Assembly (NCBI RefSeq): GCF_003833015.1
Contig: NZ_RJLQ01000006.1
Location: forward strand, 62,001-126,000
Length of the DNA: 64,000 bases
Origin: Clostridium sp. E02
GTDB lineage: Bacteria > Bacillota > Clostridia > Lachnospirales > Lachnospiraceae
Reading direction: 5' to 3'
In this document: positions 28,701 through 37,869 of the stretch, piece by piece
How the letters are laid out: each line of letters opens with the position of its first letter
Position numbering within the stretch: position 1 is the first letter of the stretch
The notes under the pieces: model-generated
What the model saw: the letters and a program-made list of their open reading frames with translations, nothing else
Databases searched by the model: none
What the model was told of the DNA's origin: nothing
Made by a program: the position numbers and the translations under genes

Positions 28701-30311
28701 TTATGTCGTTAAATAAGTACAATTTAAACATAATATAGTCCCAGATCCAATTGGGATGCGAGGTTTTAAAACCAATTCTCCATTATATATTTGACAGTAA
28801 TCTATTAGGCTTGGATAATGGCAACTTACTGCAATAGGCATAATTTCTATTCCTTGCAATGGAAATCCTTTTATTGAGTATGATTCTCCAGTTGTAAGAC
28901 TTGTTTTAGTAACTATAGTTATTTGTACAGTTACCATTGCAGTACCTGTCATATTTCCATGCCTAATATAACCACCTTGTAATTTAGCCCAAGTACAAGT
29001 TAGTCCAGAGGAAATCAGATCAGAAATCTGTGTTCCATTTTGATGAATAAATAGGCCACCATAACTTTGCATTTCGTTTAATTCCCCTATGGGTTGTGTA
29101 CCAATCTTTTTTATAATACTGCCATATTCTATATACAAACCTATATAATTATTTATAGATTTATTATCCCAAAACATCGATTGTCCATCACTACCATGTG
29201 CATTTAGTGCTGCATTTTTGTTTGCAACTAAATTTCCTTTAACTTCGAATCTAGTCTGATCAAAATACATTCCCATTAATTTATTATTAGAACCTACACA
29301 TCTGCAAAAATAAATAATAACAAACTTACTTATTTTTGCTTCTATTCCATGTCTTGTTATCGTTGTAATATCGAAACCATTTATTACTACAAGTGAAGAA
29401 CAATAGACAATAAGAAAACTTGAAACAGAACACACCGACGATATCTCATTAATTTTAGTACTTTTTAAACTAATATAGCCATTACAATATCCATTAATTA
29501 CTACATCTTCATCATATGTCCCATTAAAAACTGTAATATTTGCATCATATCCTCCCAAATCTTTAGGCAATACATCAATCGCATGTTGAATTGTTCTAAA
29601 TGGGTTTAACTCGCTGCCATTCCCCGTAGTATCACTTCCAGTGGTGGCAACGTAATAAGTTACATTTGAATGCAAGCTCTGTTTTTGTAAATCACTATCT
29701 AACTTACCATACAAATCAAACAGTGTTTTCCCAAATCTTGCATCTAACGCATACCCTTCGTCAGTCGTCTTACCGTGATTGACCAATTTACCAACCGTTA
29801 TAATTCCAGATTTGAAATCATTGAAATCCTCAATAAACTTCTTTACCTTTCCAAAGAACACCTTTGAAGTTTCGCCTTTTACCGGAACTGGAAACGTAGT
29901 ATCGGTCCCATCAAGTGATTCAATCTTTGTTTCCGATATATCACCACCAGATGCCGAAACCTTGGTGTTCCAGCTCTTCTTTTCTAAATCCGTTACAAAG
30001 CGATTTACACCATCCTGTTCGATATCCGATGCACGACCGGAGAAGGCAACCTCCTTCATTTCAGAAAACCATTTTTTTATTTTTCCATGGGTCTTAGCTA
30101 TTTTTTCTCCTGATTCTAAATTTTCTCTCAGAATCTCCTGTTTAAATTCAGTTACCGCATTCGATGCATCCCCGTTTTGGTCCAGCTTTTTTTCATCCAA
30201 ATCACTTAATGCACCATCCACAAGATCCATCGCCTTATTAAACTGGTTTATATCATAAAAATCTTCTTCTCCCGGCTTCGGGAGTTTATATTTTGTCGTT
30301 TCATTCTCCAT
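28701..30311 (-). CDS. Tail fibre / receptor-binding protein with parallel beta-helix C-terminus
   Basis: A 536-aa protein. The N-terminus (KYKLPKPGEEDFYDINQFNKAM) is the baseplate-attachment type common in clostridial phages, followed by a charged helical stalk to about residue 190. The C-terminal half opens with YYVATTGSDTTGNGSELNPF, a DUF1565/pectate-lyase-like start, and continues as short beta strands rich in Ile, Val, Asn and Gly, consistent with a right-handed beta helix. ATG 30311 is preceded by GAGGTG and overlaps the wedge gene by 11 bases. The C-terminal coding part is noticeably AT-rich, suggesting an exchanged module. No fibre chaperone follows. Confidence 0.82.
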   Translation of the reverse strand: MENETTKYKLPKPGEEDFYDINQFNKAMDLVDGALSDLDEKKLDQNGDASNAVTEFKQEILRENLESGEKIAKTHGKIKKWFSEMKEVAFSGRASDIEQDGVNRFVTDLEKKSWNTKVSASGGDISETKIESLDGTDTTFPVPVKGETSKVFFGKVKKFIEDFNDFKSGIITVGKLVNHGKTTDEGYALDARFGKTLFDLYGKLDSDLQKQSLHSNVTYYVATTGSDTTGNGSELNPFRTIQHAIDVLPKDLGGYDANITVFNGTYDEDVVINGYCNGYISLKSTKINEISSVCSVSSFLIVYCSSLVVINGFDITTITRHGIEAKISKFVIIYFCRCVGSNNKLMGMYFDQTRFEVKGNLVANKNAALNAHGSDGQSMFWDNKSINNYIGLYIEYGSIIKKIGTQPIGELNEMQSYGGLFIHQNGTQISDLISSGLTCTWAKLQGGYIRHGNMTGTAMVTVQITIVTKTSLTTGESYSIKGFPLQGIEIMPIAVSCHYPSLIDYCQIYNGELVLKPRIPIGSGTILCLNCTYLTT

Positions 30312-30855
30312 ATGGAAGCACCTCATTTCTTATTTGCCCATACGTCCAGGCACTTAATTGTTTGTGGGTAAACTGTTTCAGCAAACCATGCTGGTTATAC
30401 AATAAATCCAAATCAATCCCCATGTTACATGGAACAAACTCTTCCAAAAGTCTTTTTACTTCATTAAAATTCTTTTTGCTTTTTAGAGCAACTCGCACCG
30501 TAACCACTTTATCGGGATCAAGATCTAGGGTGTAACCATCCTGACCGCATAAAACAGCCAGTTTCTGATTTAATGTTACTTTCGTATAAGGAATCATTCG
30601 ATTCCACTTTGACAACACCTTAAATTGTCTATCTTTTAATGTGTCATTGGGAAGAGGATACATATCCAACATTTTTTCATACCGTTTGATATTCTGAATA
30701 TCCGAACTCTGTATAAATTGATTCTTAAAAAGTACCTCTGTCTCATCTTCCATCTGTTGTATCTCTGGCTGAATCACATTTTGAATCATTTTCATTTCTC
30801 TAAACTCTCTTAAAAAATAGGGAATATAGTTTAATAAATCAACATTACGAATCAA
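30301..30855 (-). CDS. Baseplate wedge protein (DUF2313/YmfQ, XkdU-like)
   Basis: A protein of about 184 aa beginning with the family motif NVDLLNYIPYFLRE, with a central YEKMLDMYPLPNDTLKDRQF and a C-terminal beta domain. In PBSX-type tails it follows the baseplate J protein and links wedge to fibre (gp7-like role). The TTG at 30855 is favoured by GGAGG eight bases upstream; a longer frame to 30870 would include that site. It overlaps the baseplate J gene. Confidence 0.82.
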   Translation of the reverse strand: MIRNVDLLNYIPYFLREFREMKMIQNVIQPEIQQMEDETEVLFKNQFIQSSDIQNIKRYEKMLDMYPLPNDTLKDRQFKVLSKWNRMIPYTKVTLNQKLAVLCGQDGYTLDLDPDKVVTVRVALKSKKNFNEVKRLLEEFVPCNMGIDLDLLYNQHGLLKQFTHKQLSAWTYGQIRNEVLPYGE

Positions 30856-31918
30856 TTTCAATCCCTCCATAAACTGGTATCTGGTATTTCGTTAGAATTA
30901 GATTCTCTCTCTGTCCATTGATTTCTGTTTCCCCTATATCATAGACCCCGTCAATGGACAATATTTTTGATTCCAGTTGTGAAATTCTTATGATACACCC
31001 CTGTTCCCCTAGACTTTGCCAAGAGCTGCGAAGCTGTCTAAGATAGTCTTTTACCGTTTTCGTAATTTTTTCTTTGACCGCTTCCGCGGTATAACTATCG
31101 TCATATTCTATCTTGCTTAATAGTTCTATCTTACATTCAATCGCCGTATCAACGGTGACCATATGATCAATCGGGGCAAGACCATCTCCCTCCCCACTTT
31201 TCAGCGGATCAATGATCGTTTGGACGGTACGAATTAACAAATCCGAGGCTCGATTAAAGTCAGAGTCTAAAATGGTTAGTTTGACTGTAGACCCCCCGTT
31301 CCACGCTCTTGTAACTTTAGTCGCACCCACTCCAGAAATACCGTTGACTTTATTTATGTAATCCTGACGATTTCCTCCAAATGATTTTTCATGAAAGGAA
31401 TTAAAATATTCCCTTCGAAACACTTCTGTCTCAACTTCATCCTCTCCTGGAATCAATAACTCAATGAGTTCCATTGATTGAAGACCTGAAATAGTTGAGA
31501 TTGGAATCAACCGGCCAAACTGTGCATTCCCAACTGATCCAGATGTCTCACAGCTTACCTGATAGCTCCCATCATCCATTTCTCCTGTTACAACATAATA
31601 GTGTGAACCCAATCGAAACCGACTCCCCAGTTCTATTCGAACAGTATCCGGAGAAGCCATCGCCTTAAGAACAGCTCTTGTGGCTTTTGAAGGCTCCAGT
31701 CCACGTTCTGCTGCCCTTTGAATTAAATTTTCTCTGGATGCGGTTTCTGCAAACGTTTCCTTTAATATCGTATCAAACTCGATGTACATGATTTGCATCT
31801 CTGCTGCTGCGGCTGTCAACGCCGTAAAAATAAGGGAACCTTCCCTTTTATCGAGCTCCACAGGCACCCGGTCCAACATCCGTTTTAATATTACTTCATA
31901 TGTCATCTCTTCATACAT
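30845..31918 (-). CDS. Baseplate J-like protein (XkdT-like)
   Basis: A 357-aa protein of the baseplate J/gp47 family, the core of contractile-tail wedges (gp6-like). Recognisable segments are LDRVPVELDKREGSLIFTAL, AERGLEPSKATRA and GVGATKVTRAWNGGSTVKL. The ATG overlaps the stop of the upstream DUF2634 gene (TAATG), indicating coupling. Its presence is strong evidence for a contractile (myovirus-type) tail. Confidence 0.9.
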   Translation of the reverse strand: MYEEMTYEVILKRMLDRVPVELDKREGSLIFTALTAAAAEMQIMYIEFDTILKETFAETASRENLIQRAAERGLEPSKATRAVLKAMASPDTVRIELGSRFRLGSHYYVVTGEMDDGSYQVSCETSGSVGNAQFGRLIPISTISGLQSMELIELLIPGEDEVETEVFRREYFNSFHEKSFGGNRQDYINKVNGISGVGATKVTRAWNGGSTVKLTILDSDFNRASDLLIRTVQTIIDPLKSGEGDGLAPIDHMVTVDTAIECKIELLSKIEYDDSYTAEAVKEKITKTVKDYLRQLRSSWQSLGEQGCIIRISQLESKILSIDGVYDIGETEINGQRENLILTKYQIPVYGGIEIDS

Positions 31919-32319
31919 TAAATACTCACCTCCTTTTCTGCCTCTATTTTCCCTATTAAAGTTTGAACTGTAAACTTCACATTCAATGTCCGCCCGTTTT
32001 CTTCAAACGTAAAATGAGTAACATCTTTTATTCTGTCGTCTTGTAACAACGCCTCTTTTATTCTCTTTTTTACTTTTGCTTTTATAAGCCCCATGGGTTT
32101 TCCAAACAAATTGGTAAGCTCGGTTCCATAATTCCAACTGTAAATCAACCACTCAAACCGTTCCGTATTGAGAATACAGATCACTGCCTGCTTCACCGCA
32201 TCCAAACCATCTGTCATACCTGTAATGCAATTTCGGTCAAAATCCATTCGATATGTCTTTGATTGTTGTTTTCGTACCTTAAACTCCTGTACCAATAACT
32301 CGCCTGTTTTTGGAAGCAC
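31918..32319 (-). CDS. DUF2634 baseplate protein (XkdS, gp25-like)
   Basis: A 133-aa protein with YRMDFDRNCITGMTDGLDAVKQAV and the gp25-like EWLIYSWNYGTELTNLFGKP. Proteins of this type join the inner wedge to the sheath and start sheath assembly. It starts at GTG 32319 with AAGGAG upstream and lies between the DUF2577 and baseplate J genes, the standard order. Confidence 0.88.
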   Translation of the reverse strand: MLPKTGELLVQEFKVRKQQSKTYRMDFDRNCITGMTDGLDAVKQAVICILNTERFEWLIYSWNYGTELTNLFGKPMGLIKAKVKKRIKEALLQDDRIKDVTHFTFEENGRTLNVKFTVQTLIGKIEAEKEVSI

Positions 32320-32334
32320 CTCATCACTCCTTTC

Positions 32335-32649
32335 TTACCATCTACCAATGACAACAAACTGCTGTCCACCTCTTTTTTGTATTAATAGGACCTTTTCTCC
32401 CATTTTTAAGGCACCTTTAACAATGACCGATACCGCTCCAATTCCCGGGATGTTCATGGTCTCTTCATGATCGGTAAACTGCTCTGTTCGTATAATCTGC
32501 CGATCATAAAGGACTAGTTTCTGCCCTACCTGAATTTCCAAAGGCGCCTCTTTTACTACCGTTCCTGAGAGCACATCACAGGGATCCGATGCCTCCACTG
32601 CTTGATAGACAATTCGTTTTATATTCTCAATCCAAGCCGTATCAGCCAT
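32335..32649 (-). CDS. DUF2577 baseplate/spike-associated protein (XkdR-like)
   Basis: A 104-aa small beta-rich protein of DUF2577 type (IKRIVYQAVEASDPCDVLSGTV at the start, KMGEKVLLIQKRGGQQFVVIG at the end). In PBSX-like tails it sits between the hub XkdQ and DUF2634 and is thought to form or support the central spike. It overlaps the XkdQ stop by eight bases. Confidence 0.82.
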   Translation of the reverse strand: MADTAWIENIKRIVYQAVEASDPCDVLSGTVVKEAPLEIQVGQKLVLYDRQIIRTEQFTDHEETMNIPGIGAVSVIVKGALKMGEKVLLIQKRGGQQFVVIGRW

Positions 32650-33598
32650 TGATCATTTCCCCTTTCAGAATTAAGTCCATGGTATGAATTCCCTCATTAA
32701 TCTTATGGGTAACGGAATCGATGATCAGATAATTTTTTAAGTTTCTATCCCCGGTGCCTAACGAAACTGGAATCAAGCACCCAGAACGAACATAAACATC
32801 ACCAAATGCATCTTTAATAGTTAACGTTCTGGTTGGCTTGTTATATTGTTCCAATTTCATTTCAGCAATTGCCTGCCCATCCGCCCCCTGGTCTATGGTC
32901 TCATCCTTTTGCAAGACGCCCCATCGATTGATGTTTTCCGAATTTTTTGTTATATATAGTTCCCTTTTCTTGGTATTGGTATCGTCATAGTACAGCTTAA
33001 TCTGATTGTAAGTATTGCTGTCAATACTAACCTTATAGTCATAATCCTGTGCCGTAGTCGGGTCAATCAAAAGATCTAACTTCATATTTCCCATGTTTTT
33101 TAAAGTCAGTTTTCCTACTTCATCGTAGAAAATATATTTCTCTTTTTTGTGGATCATGGTAAGATCTAAATTATTTTGAATGATATCAAATAACGTCTTA
33201 TCCTTCTCATTTCTAGATAGCTTTTCTTTCGTATCCTCTAGTTCTCCTACTTCCAGATGATAATCACTCGCAATCATCTGAATCAATTCCCCTGCAGTTA
33301 AGTCTGTATAATTATAAGTATCTTTATTTTTCAAATACCGCAGCTGATCATAAGCCGTAATTTTCACCTGACCATCACTGTTCCAGTTTCTTTCAAAAAT
33401 AAATCCAAAAAAAACTGATTTTCCTTCCACATCCAGACGGAGAGCATTGCCCTCCTCAATCTTTAGCGTCCGATCTGGGATTAGCGTAAATGTGCACTTT
33501 CCAGGCTGACCTCTTTGATTGTTTTCCCACGTAATGTTTCCTTTTACCACTGGTTCATAGACCGTCTGATCATTTTGTATGTATAAATGTACTTCCAT
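32642..33598 (-). CDS. Baseplate hub protein (XkdQ-like)
   Basis: A 318-aa protein of the XkdQ/YqbQ family: an N-terminal beta barrel (ITWENNQRGQPGKCTFTLI), central gp27-like segments (YDQLRYLKNKDTYNYTDLTAGELIQMI region) and a C-terminal SVTHKINEGIHTMDLIL. It forms the hub through which the tube is plugged and the spike attached. GGGAGG precedes the ATG. Confidence 0.85.
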   Translation of the reverse strand: MEVHLYIQNDQTVYEPVVKGNITWENNQRGQPGKCTFTLIPDRTLKIEEGNALRLDVEGKSVFFGFIFERNWNSDGQVKITAYDQLRYLKNKDTYNYTDLTAGELIQMIASDYHLEVGELEDTKEKLSRNEKDKTLFDIIQNNLDLTMIHKKEKYIFYDEVGKLTLKNMGNMKLDLLIDPTTAQDYDYKVSIDSNTYNQIKLYYDDTNTKKRELYITKNSENINRWGVLQKDETIDQGADGQAIAEMKLEQYNKPTRTLTIKDAFGDVYVRSGCLIPVSLGTGDRNLKNYLIIDSVTHKINEGIHTMDLILKGEMING

Positions 33599-33609
33599 TC
33601 TTCCCTCCC

Positions 33610-34278
33610 CTAAGGCATGACTAGTACCTGTCCTGGATAAATAAGATTCGGATTTTTTACCTTGTCTTGATTTAAATCATAGATTTCCCGATAGCGGCTG
33701 CCATTTCCTAATTGCTTTTTCGCAATCGACCAAAGGCAATCTCCTTTTCCTACTGTATAATTCTTTTCTGCGGTAGGTGCTCCCTGTCTTTGATTGTCTG
33801 TTTGTGTGTCTTCTACCGTTGTTTCCTTGTCAATAATGGTGAAATTCATAATCTTTGTTCCATACTTTTTATATTCCTTCAAAGATAACGTGACACAAAG
33901 ATCAAATCCCTCACTGACATCATCAGACACTTTATAATCCTCTAGAGTCACATCTAAATTGGTATCAAACAGGCTTTTCCCATTTGGCTTCTGTCGAATC
34001 ACAATAAACTCAAATGGACCGTTTCGTTTCTTTAATTCACTTAGCCGGTTTAGAAACACTTCTGCATCGTCCACACTTCCATCCCACACAGCACCTGGAT
34101 AATCCATCTGAGGAATGATCACATCCAGACTGATTTCCGCTAAGCTTCCTGGCTTAATTAAGTTGATTTCTTCGCCACTGATTAAATGAATGGTTTTATT
34201 TTGTCCCCCATATTTTACTGGGATTTTCTCCGGTGGAAGAGGAAGCAGCATATCATCAATGTAAATTTCATAAGCCAA
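33610..34278 (-). CDS. LysM-domain tail protein (XkdP-like)
   Basis: A 222-aa protein. The N-terminal part (about 1-150) is a tail-tube-initiator-like beta domain. A C-terminal LysM domain (about 175-222) reads YTVGKGDCLWSIAKKQLGNG and ends NPNLIYPGQVLVMP. In this module it lies between tape measure and hub and helps join tube to baseplate; LysM may contact peptidoglycan. It starts with TTG 34278 after GGGGTGAT. Confidence 0.88.
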   Translation of the reverse strand: MAYEIYIDDMLLPLPPEKIPVKYGGQNKTIHLISGEEINLIKPGSLAEISLDVIIPQMDYPGAVWDGSVDDAEVFLNRLSELKKRNGPFEFIVIRQKPNGKSLFDTNLDVTLEDYKVSDDVSEGFDLCVTLSLKEYKKYGTKIMNFTIIDKETTVEDTQTDNQRQGAPTAEKNYTVGKGDCLWSIAKKQLGNGSRYREIYDLNQDKVKNPNLIYPGQVLVMP

Positions 34279-34279
34279 T

Positions 34280-36691
34280 TTAAATCACCCCTTCCGCATA
34301 AGATGCAAGCACCTCGCCTGTGACATCCCCTAGTCTCCGGTTCATTTCATCAATATCCGTTACATTTTTTAGGGTATTTTGATTGTTAACATCTATCTTT
34401 AATTCCGCTAGAGTGAACCGGTTGATAATCTCCTGTTCCGCCGCATCTCTCATATATTTTAATTCTTCATCAAATCCATCCATACTATCTGACATCGCTG
34501 CTGTATTCATTGCTGTATCCCCAGTATATTTTGTAATGTCTGAATCTCCATTTAGTAATGGATCATTTTTAGAATTAAAAGGATCATCTTGGGGATTAAA
34601 AAGATCATCCGTACCATTAAACATATCCCCAAAACCACTTGTTAGATTCTTTGTATCATCGTATGTACTTTCAAACGTATCCTTATAGCCTGAGCGTTTT
34701 GGATCGTATCCAAATTTGGCTGCAATCTCATCCAGATCCAGATCATCTACTTTTACCTCGTAGGTACCATTCCCATGTTCTTTTGCAAAATCATCTGCAA
34801 CCTTAGACAGTCCATCTCTCATATCCTTGACCTTATCTTCAAATTTGGTACCTGCGATCATGTCAAATCCCTTTGCAATTTTCTGTATAATTTTAAGTAC
34901 AGAATCTCCTAAGTCCGCAAACAGATGAACCACTGAACCAATGGGATCATTGAACAAATTTCCAAAGAAATTAGCAAATGCAATCCAGGGGCTAACAAGA
35001 TATTCCACTATTCCAAAAAGCACTTCAACAAGTGCCATCAATGTATTTTTTACAAAAGCCAAAACGGTTGCAAACGCTCCACATATGATACCAGTGGCAC
35101 TATAAGACGTTCCAGAGAATTTATTGATTGCTGCAACACAGGCATAAAACACACCAATCAATACCATGATTATCATAACGATCCACATAGCAGGACATGC
35201 TTTTAAAGACAAATTAAAACTGTTCTGCGCTTGTTTCAGAATCATAGTTGCTGCTGCCCCAGCCACTTCACAGGCTTTTTTTACATTGAGCGCTGCTATG
35301 ATTCCAAAGAGAATGGGTTCAATGATGGACCAGTTGTCCGAAATAAAACCTCCTACTACACCCGCTCCATAGCCTAGCATACCAAACAATCCATTGATCT
35401 CTCCTACATTTCCTTGTAGTCCAGCAGTGAATGCATTCAGTATATTTGTGACATTGTCAACCAGACTGCTCATTGGCCCGGCCAATCCCATATTTATAGT
35501 TTTTGCAAGAGAATCAAGAGCACTGGACGCATCGTTATATTTCAACTGATTCAGTTTTTCTAAGTTATCAGACGTTAATTCCACGGAACCATCTAACTCC
35601 GAGAGTGCCTTTATGCCATTGCCTCCAATTTCTCCCCATGCATCTCCAAATAATTGCACCCCTGCCATATTTCTAGCAACGGGGTCTTCCATACCACTCA
35701 AAGCTGCAATGGTCTGGGAAAACGCCTGTTTGGCGGTATCTCCTCCTGCTTGAAACGACTCTGTCATCTTCCCCGCATCAAGTCCCAGGGAAGTAAATCC
35801 CTGATTGGCTTCTTGAGATCCACTAACGGCCCGTTTTGAAAATTCATTCACTGCTTCACCAAGAGAATCGACCGATATGCCACTATTTTGTGCTCCATTT
35901 ACAAATGCCTGAAACATCTCTTCTCCACCAAGCCCCAGACTTTTGAAATTGGACGAGTATTGATTGATGCTGTCAAGCAGTTCCCCATTCTTATTAAGCC
36001 CCGCCTGTGTCCCCTGGACAATTAAGTCAAAGGCTTCTGCTCCAGTGACCCCAAACTGCTGCTGCAACATAGATGCGGATTTGATGCTTTGTGGTAATTC
36101 ATAGCCAAAGGAGTCCTGTAAAAGCAAACTGGCTCTTGTTACCTGTTCCAGTTTATTCCCTGTCTGCCCCGTTAATTGGTTTACCATAGCTAAACTCTTA
36201 GCGGCTTCCTCTGGACTGGAGCTTATGTTACCCACATATAAATTTTTGGAACTATCTTTGGCCGCTTCTAAATCTGCTCCTTGCATTCCCGTCTGTGCTT
36301 GAATGACATTCCCTGCCGCTTTGATACTATTTGCATTCTGAAAAATTTCCATTGGACTGGTTGCAATTCCAATCGAACCCATAACCGAGGATACTTTTTC
36401 CCATAGGTCTTTTAGTTTTGCCACTTTTTTTGTGTTATTCTCAGTGCTGTCTTCTAATCTTTCCTGTTGCTCATTTGTTACTTCAATTACATCAACTACT
36501 TCTTCATAACGAGTTGCCGTCCTGTTAAGGGATGATTGCCACATTTGAATTCCTGGAAATGCAAGCGAATTTCCTGCTAATGCCTGCAGCTGATTGATTC
36601 GGCTAGTCGTTTGCTGAATGGAACGATCCAAAATACTGAGTGTGGGAGGCATTTGTTGTACAATCTGCAAGGCGTTTTCTACTGTTGCCAT
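34280..36691 (-). CDS. Tail tape measure protein
   Basis: An 803-aa protein, largely alpha-helical with coiled-coil-like stretches (IQQTTSRINQL; TNEQQERLEDSTENNTKKV). A central hydrophobic region (about 430-590, including MWIVMIIMVLIGVFYACVAAI) is typical of tape measures that enter the target membrane. The ATG at 36691 is fixed by AAGGAGG; a frame reaching 36838 runs back over the second chaperone gene. By the helix-rise rule the protein predicts a tail of roughly 120 nm (inference). Confidence 0.88.
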   Translation of the reverse strand: MATVENALQIVQQMPPTLSILDRSIQQTTSRINQLQALAGNSLAFPGIQMWQSSLNRTATRYEEVVDVIEVTNEQQERLEDSTENNTKKVAKLKDLWEKVSSVMGSIGIATSPMEIFQNANSIKAAGNVIQAQTGMQGADLEAAKDSSKNLYVGNISSSPEEAAKSLAMVNQLTGQTGNKLEQVTRASLLLQDSFGYELPQSIKSASMLQQQFGVTGAEAFDLIVQGTQAGLNKNGELLDSINQYSSNFKSLGLGGEEMFQAFVNGAQNSGISVDSLGEAVNEFSKRAVSGSQEANQGFTSLGLDAGKMTESFQAGGDTAKQAFSQTIAALSGMEDPVARNMAGVQLFGDAWGEIGGNGIKALSELDGSVELTSDNLEKLNQLKYNDASSALDSLAKTINMGLAGPMSSLVDNVTNILNAFTAGLQGNVGEINGLFGMLGYGAGVVGGFISDNWSIIEPILFGIIAALNVKKACEVAGAAATMILKQAQNSFNLSLKACPAMWIVMIIMVLIGVFYACVAAINKFSGTSYSATGIICGAFATVLAFVKNTLMALVEVLFGIVEYLVSPWIAFANFFGNLFNDPIGSVVHLFADLGDSVLKIIQKIAKGFDMIAGTKFEDKVKDMRDGLSKVADDFAKEHGNGTYEVKVDDLDLDEIAAKFGYDPKRSGYKDTFESTYDDTKNLTSGFGDMFNGTDDLFNPQDDPFNSKNDPLLNGDSDITKYTGDTAMNTAAMSDSMDGFDEELKYMRDAAEQEIINRFTLAELKIDVNNQNTLKNVTDIDEMNRRLGDVTGEVLASYAEGVI

Positions 36692-36752
36692 ACGTTTTCC
36701 TCCTTTCTTTTTTATTTGGGAAGACGCCAATTTGCGTTCTTCCCATTTATTT

Positions 36753-36914
36753 CTACCTGGCCGTTTTTGCCTTTTGCGCCTGTTTCTTATCATGTTCCAG
36801 CTTGATTTGAACGGCTGCCATAATAAATGCACGTTCATATCGATCCAGATTTAAAAACTCATGAGGCCATTTGTGAAGCTTGTGGAGACAATAGTAGGCT
36901 ATGTTTGCCTCCAT
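36753..36914 (-). CDS. Second tail assembly chaperone frame (gpT-like)
   Basis: A 53-aa frame with its own ATG and AGGGAGG (MEANIAYYCLHKLHKWPHEF start; Lys/Gln-rich end), 14 bases after the stop of the upstream chaperone and just before the tape measure. The -1 frame entered from the slippery site at 36932-36938 reads straight into it through codons for LIEGGD, giving a 201-residue fusion. It occupies the place of lambda gpT or the second frame of XkdN-type genes. Confidence 0.78.
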   Translation of the reverse strand: MEANIAYYCLHKLHKWPHEFLNLDRYERAFIMAAVQIKLEHDKKQAQKAKTAR

Positions 36915-36928
36915 ATCGCCTCCCTCTA

Positions 36929-37357
36929 TTAGTTTTTTGCTTCTTCAACCTGTTCTTCTAAGGTCGTATCAAATCCATTGACCTGTTGAATCCGCTCTAA
37001 ATATCCTGCGTATTCCCCTGCAGTCAACATCGCCTTTAACAAGGTATCAGCACCCATGACATGATAGGAATCCTGAAGACCTTTATCATTTAAATTCGGA
37101 TAAACGGTGCATTCTGCTGCCAGCTTTCCAAGATAAAGATTGTAATCCGTTTCCTGAGTATACTGTCCTTTTTTCCCAGGAGTCTGCACTCTTTTTGTGC
37201 TTTCTTTTCTCAAAGCTTCATCTTCTTTTGATGTAATTGCCTTAATTTCCCACTGAACCGGCTTTTTATCCTGCCCGATATACCGCTTGGATACCACATA
37301 GGTTTCATTTCCTGATTTAACAGCATTTTGACTTAAAAAACAGCTTAAATCTCCCAT
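36929..37357 (-). CDS. Tail assembly chaperone (XkdN-like)
   Basis: A 142-aa cytoplasmic protein of the XkdN/TAC family (MGDLSCFLSQN start; VQWEIKAITSKEDEALRKES; long acidic C-terminus ending VEEAKN). It coats the tape measure during tail assembly. Its position between tube and tape measure is standard. The last three sense codons form a slippery sequence giving an alternative C-terminally extended product. Confidence 0.85.
   Translation of the reverse strand: MGDLSCFLSQNAVKSGNETYVVSKRYIGQDKKPVQWEIKAITSKEDEALRKESTKRVQTPGKKGQYTQETDYNLYLGKLAAECTVYPNLNDKGLQDSYHVMGADTLLKAMLTAGEYAGYLERIQQVNGFDTTLEEQVEEAKN
36932..36938 (-). promoter_or_regulatory. -1 ribosomal frameshift site in the tail assembly chaperone
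   Basis: On the minus strand the heptamer A-AAA-AAC is in the reading phase required for tandem slippage and is followed at once by the TAA of the zero frame (36931-36929). The -1 frame is open and continues into the 53-aa frame. I saw no strong pseudoknot by eye. Confidence 0.75.
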
Positions 37358-37375
37358 TCTAATTCTCCTCTTCTT

Positions 37376-37852
37376 CTATGACTGCATTCCGGTTGGATTT
37401 GTAAATCGTTCCGGCATCTCAAAGCTTTCAAATGTGAATTCAAATTCATCTTCTAAATATTCACCAGATGCATCGAATTTCGTAAGAATCCCACCGTTTA
37501 AGTTACAATCTTTTAAAATTACAGTCTGTCTTCCTACTTCGGATGTCGGATCTTCATTTGTTACCTGAATATCAAAATACACATCCTTACCGGTCTGCTG
37601 ATAGCGGTATAAAATATCCCGAAAGATACTGGTGTTATAATGGAAGGTTGCAGATCCGCTCCCCTTCATCCCGACTGTCTTATTTCCCTTCATGGTTCGT
37701 CCAAGGATCGGAATCTCTGATTTCACCTTTTCAATTTTTGCTTCCAGATTTAACGCCTGCATAAATTGATACCGTTCGTTTTCGATGGTGATATAACACT
37801 CTGCTTTTGTTGCGCTGATCGCATCCCACGCATTCATTGTAATATTACTCAT
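37376..37852 (-). CDS. Tail tube protein (XkdM-like, DUF2001)
   Basis: A 158-aa beta-rich protein (NAWDAISATKAECYIT; IPILGRTMKGNKTVGMKG; EDEFEFTFESFEMPERF) that polymerises into the inner tube. It lies 18 bases after the sheath gene, the invariant sheath-tube pair of contractile tails. Confidence 0.88.
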   Translation of the reverse strand: MSNITMNAWDAISATKAECYITIENERYQFMQALNLEAKIEKVKSEIPILGRTMKGNKTVGMKGSGSATFHYNTSIFRDILYRYQQTGKDVYFDIQVTNEDPTSEVGRQTVILKDCNLNGGILTKFDASGEYLEDEFEFTFESFEMPERFTNPTGMQS

Positions 37853-37869
37853 TATTCATTACTCCTTTC

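Noticed and set aside
36700-36838. Upstream extension of the tape measure to 852 aa
   Set aside because: It overlaps the second chaperone frame in another phase and ignores the AAGGAGG directly before ATG 36691.
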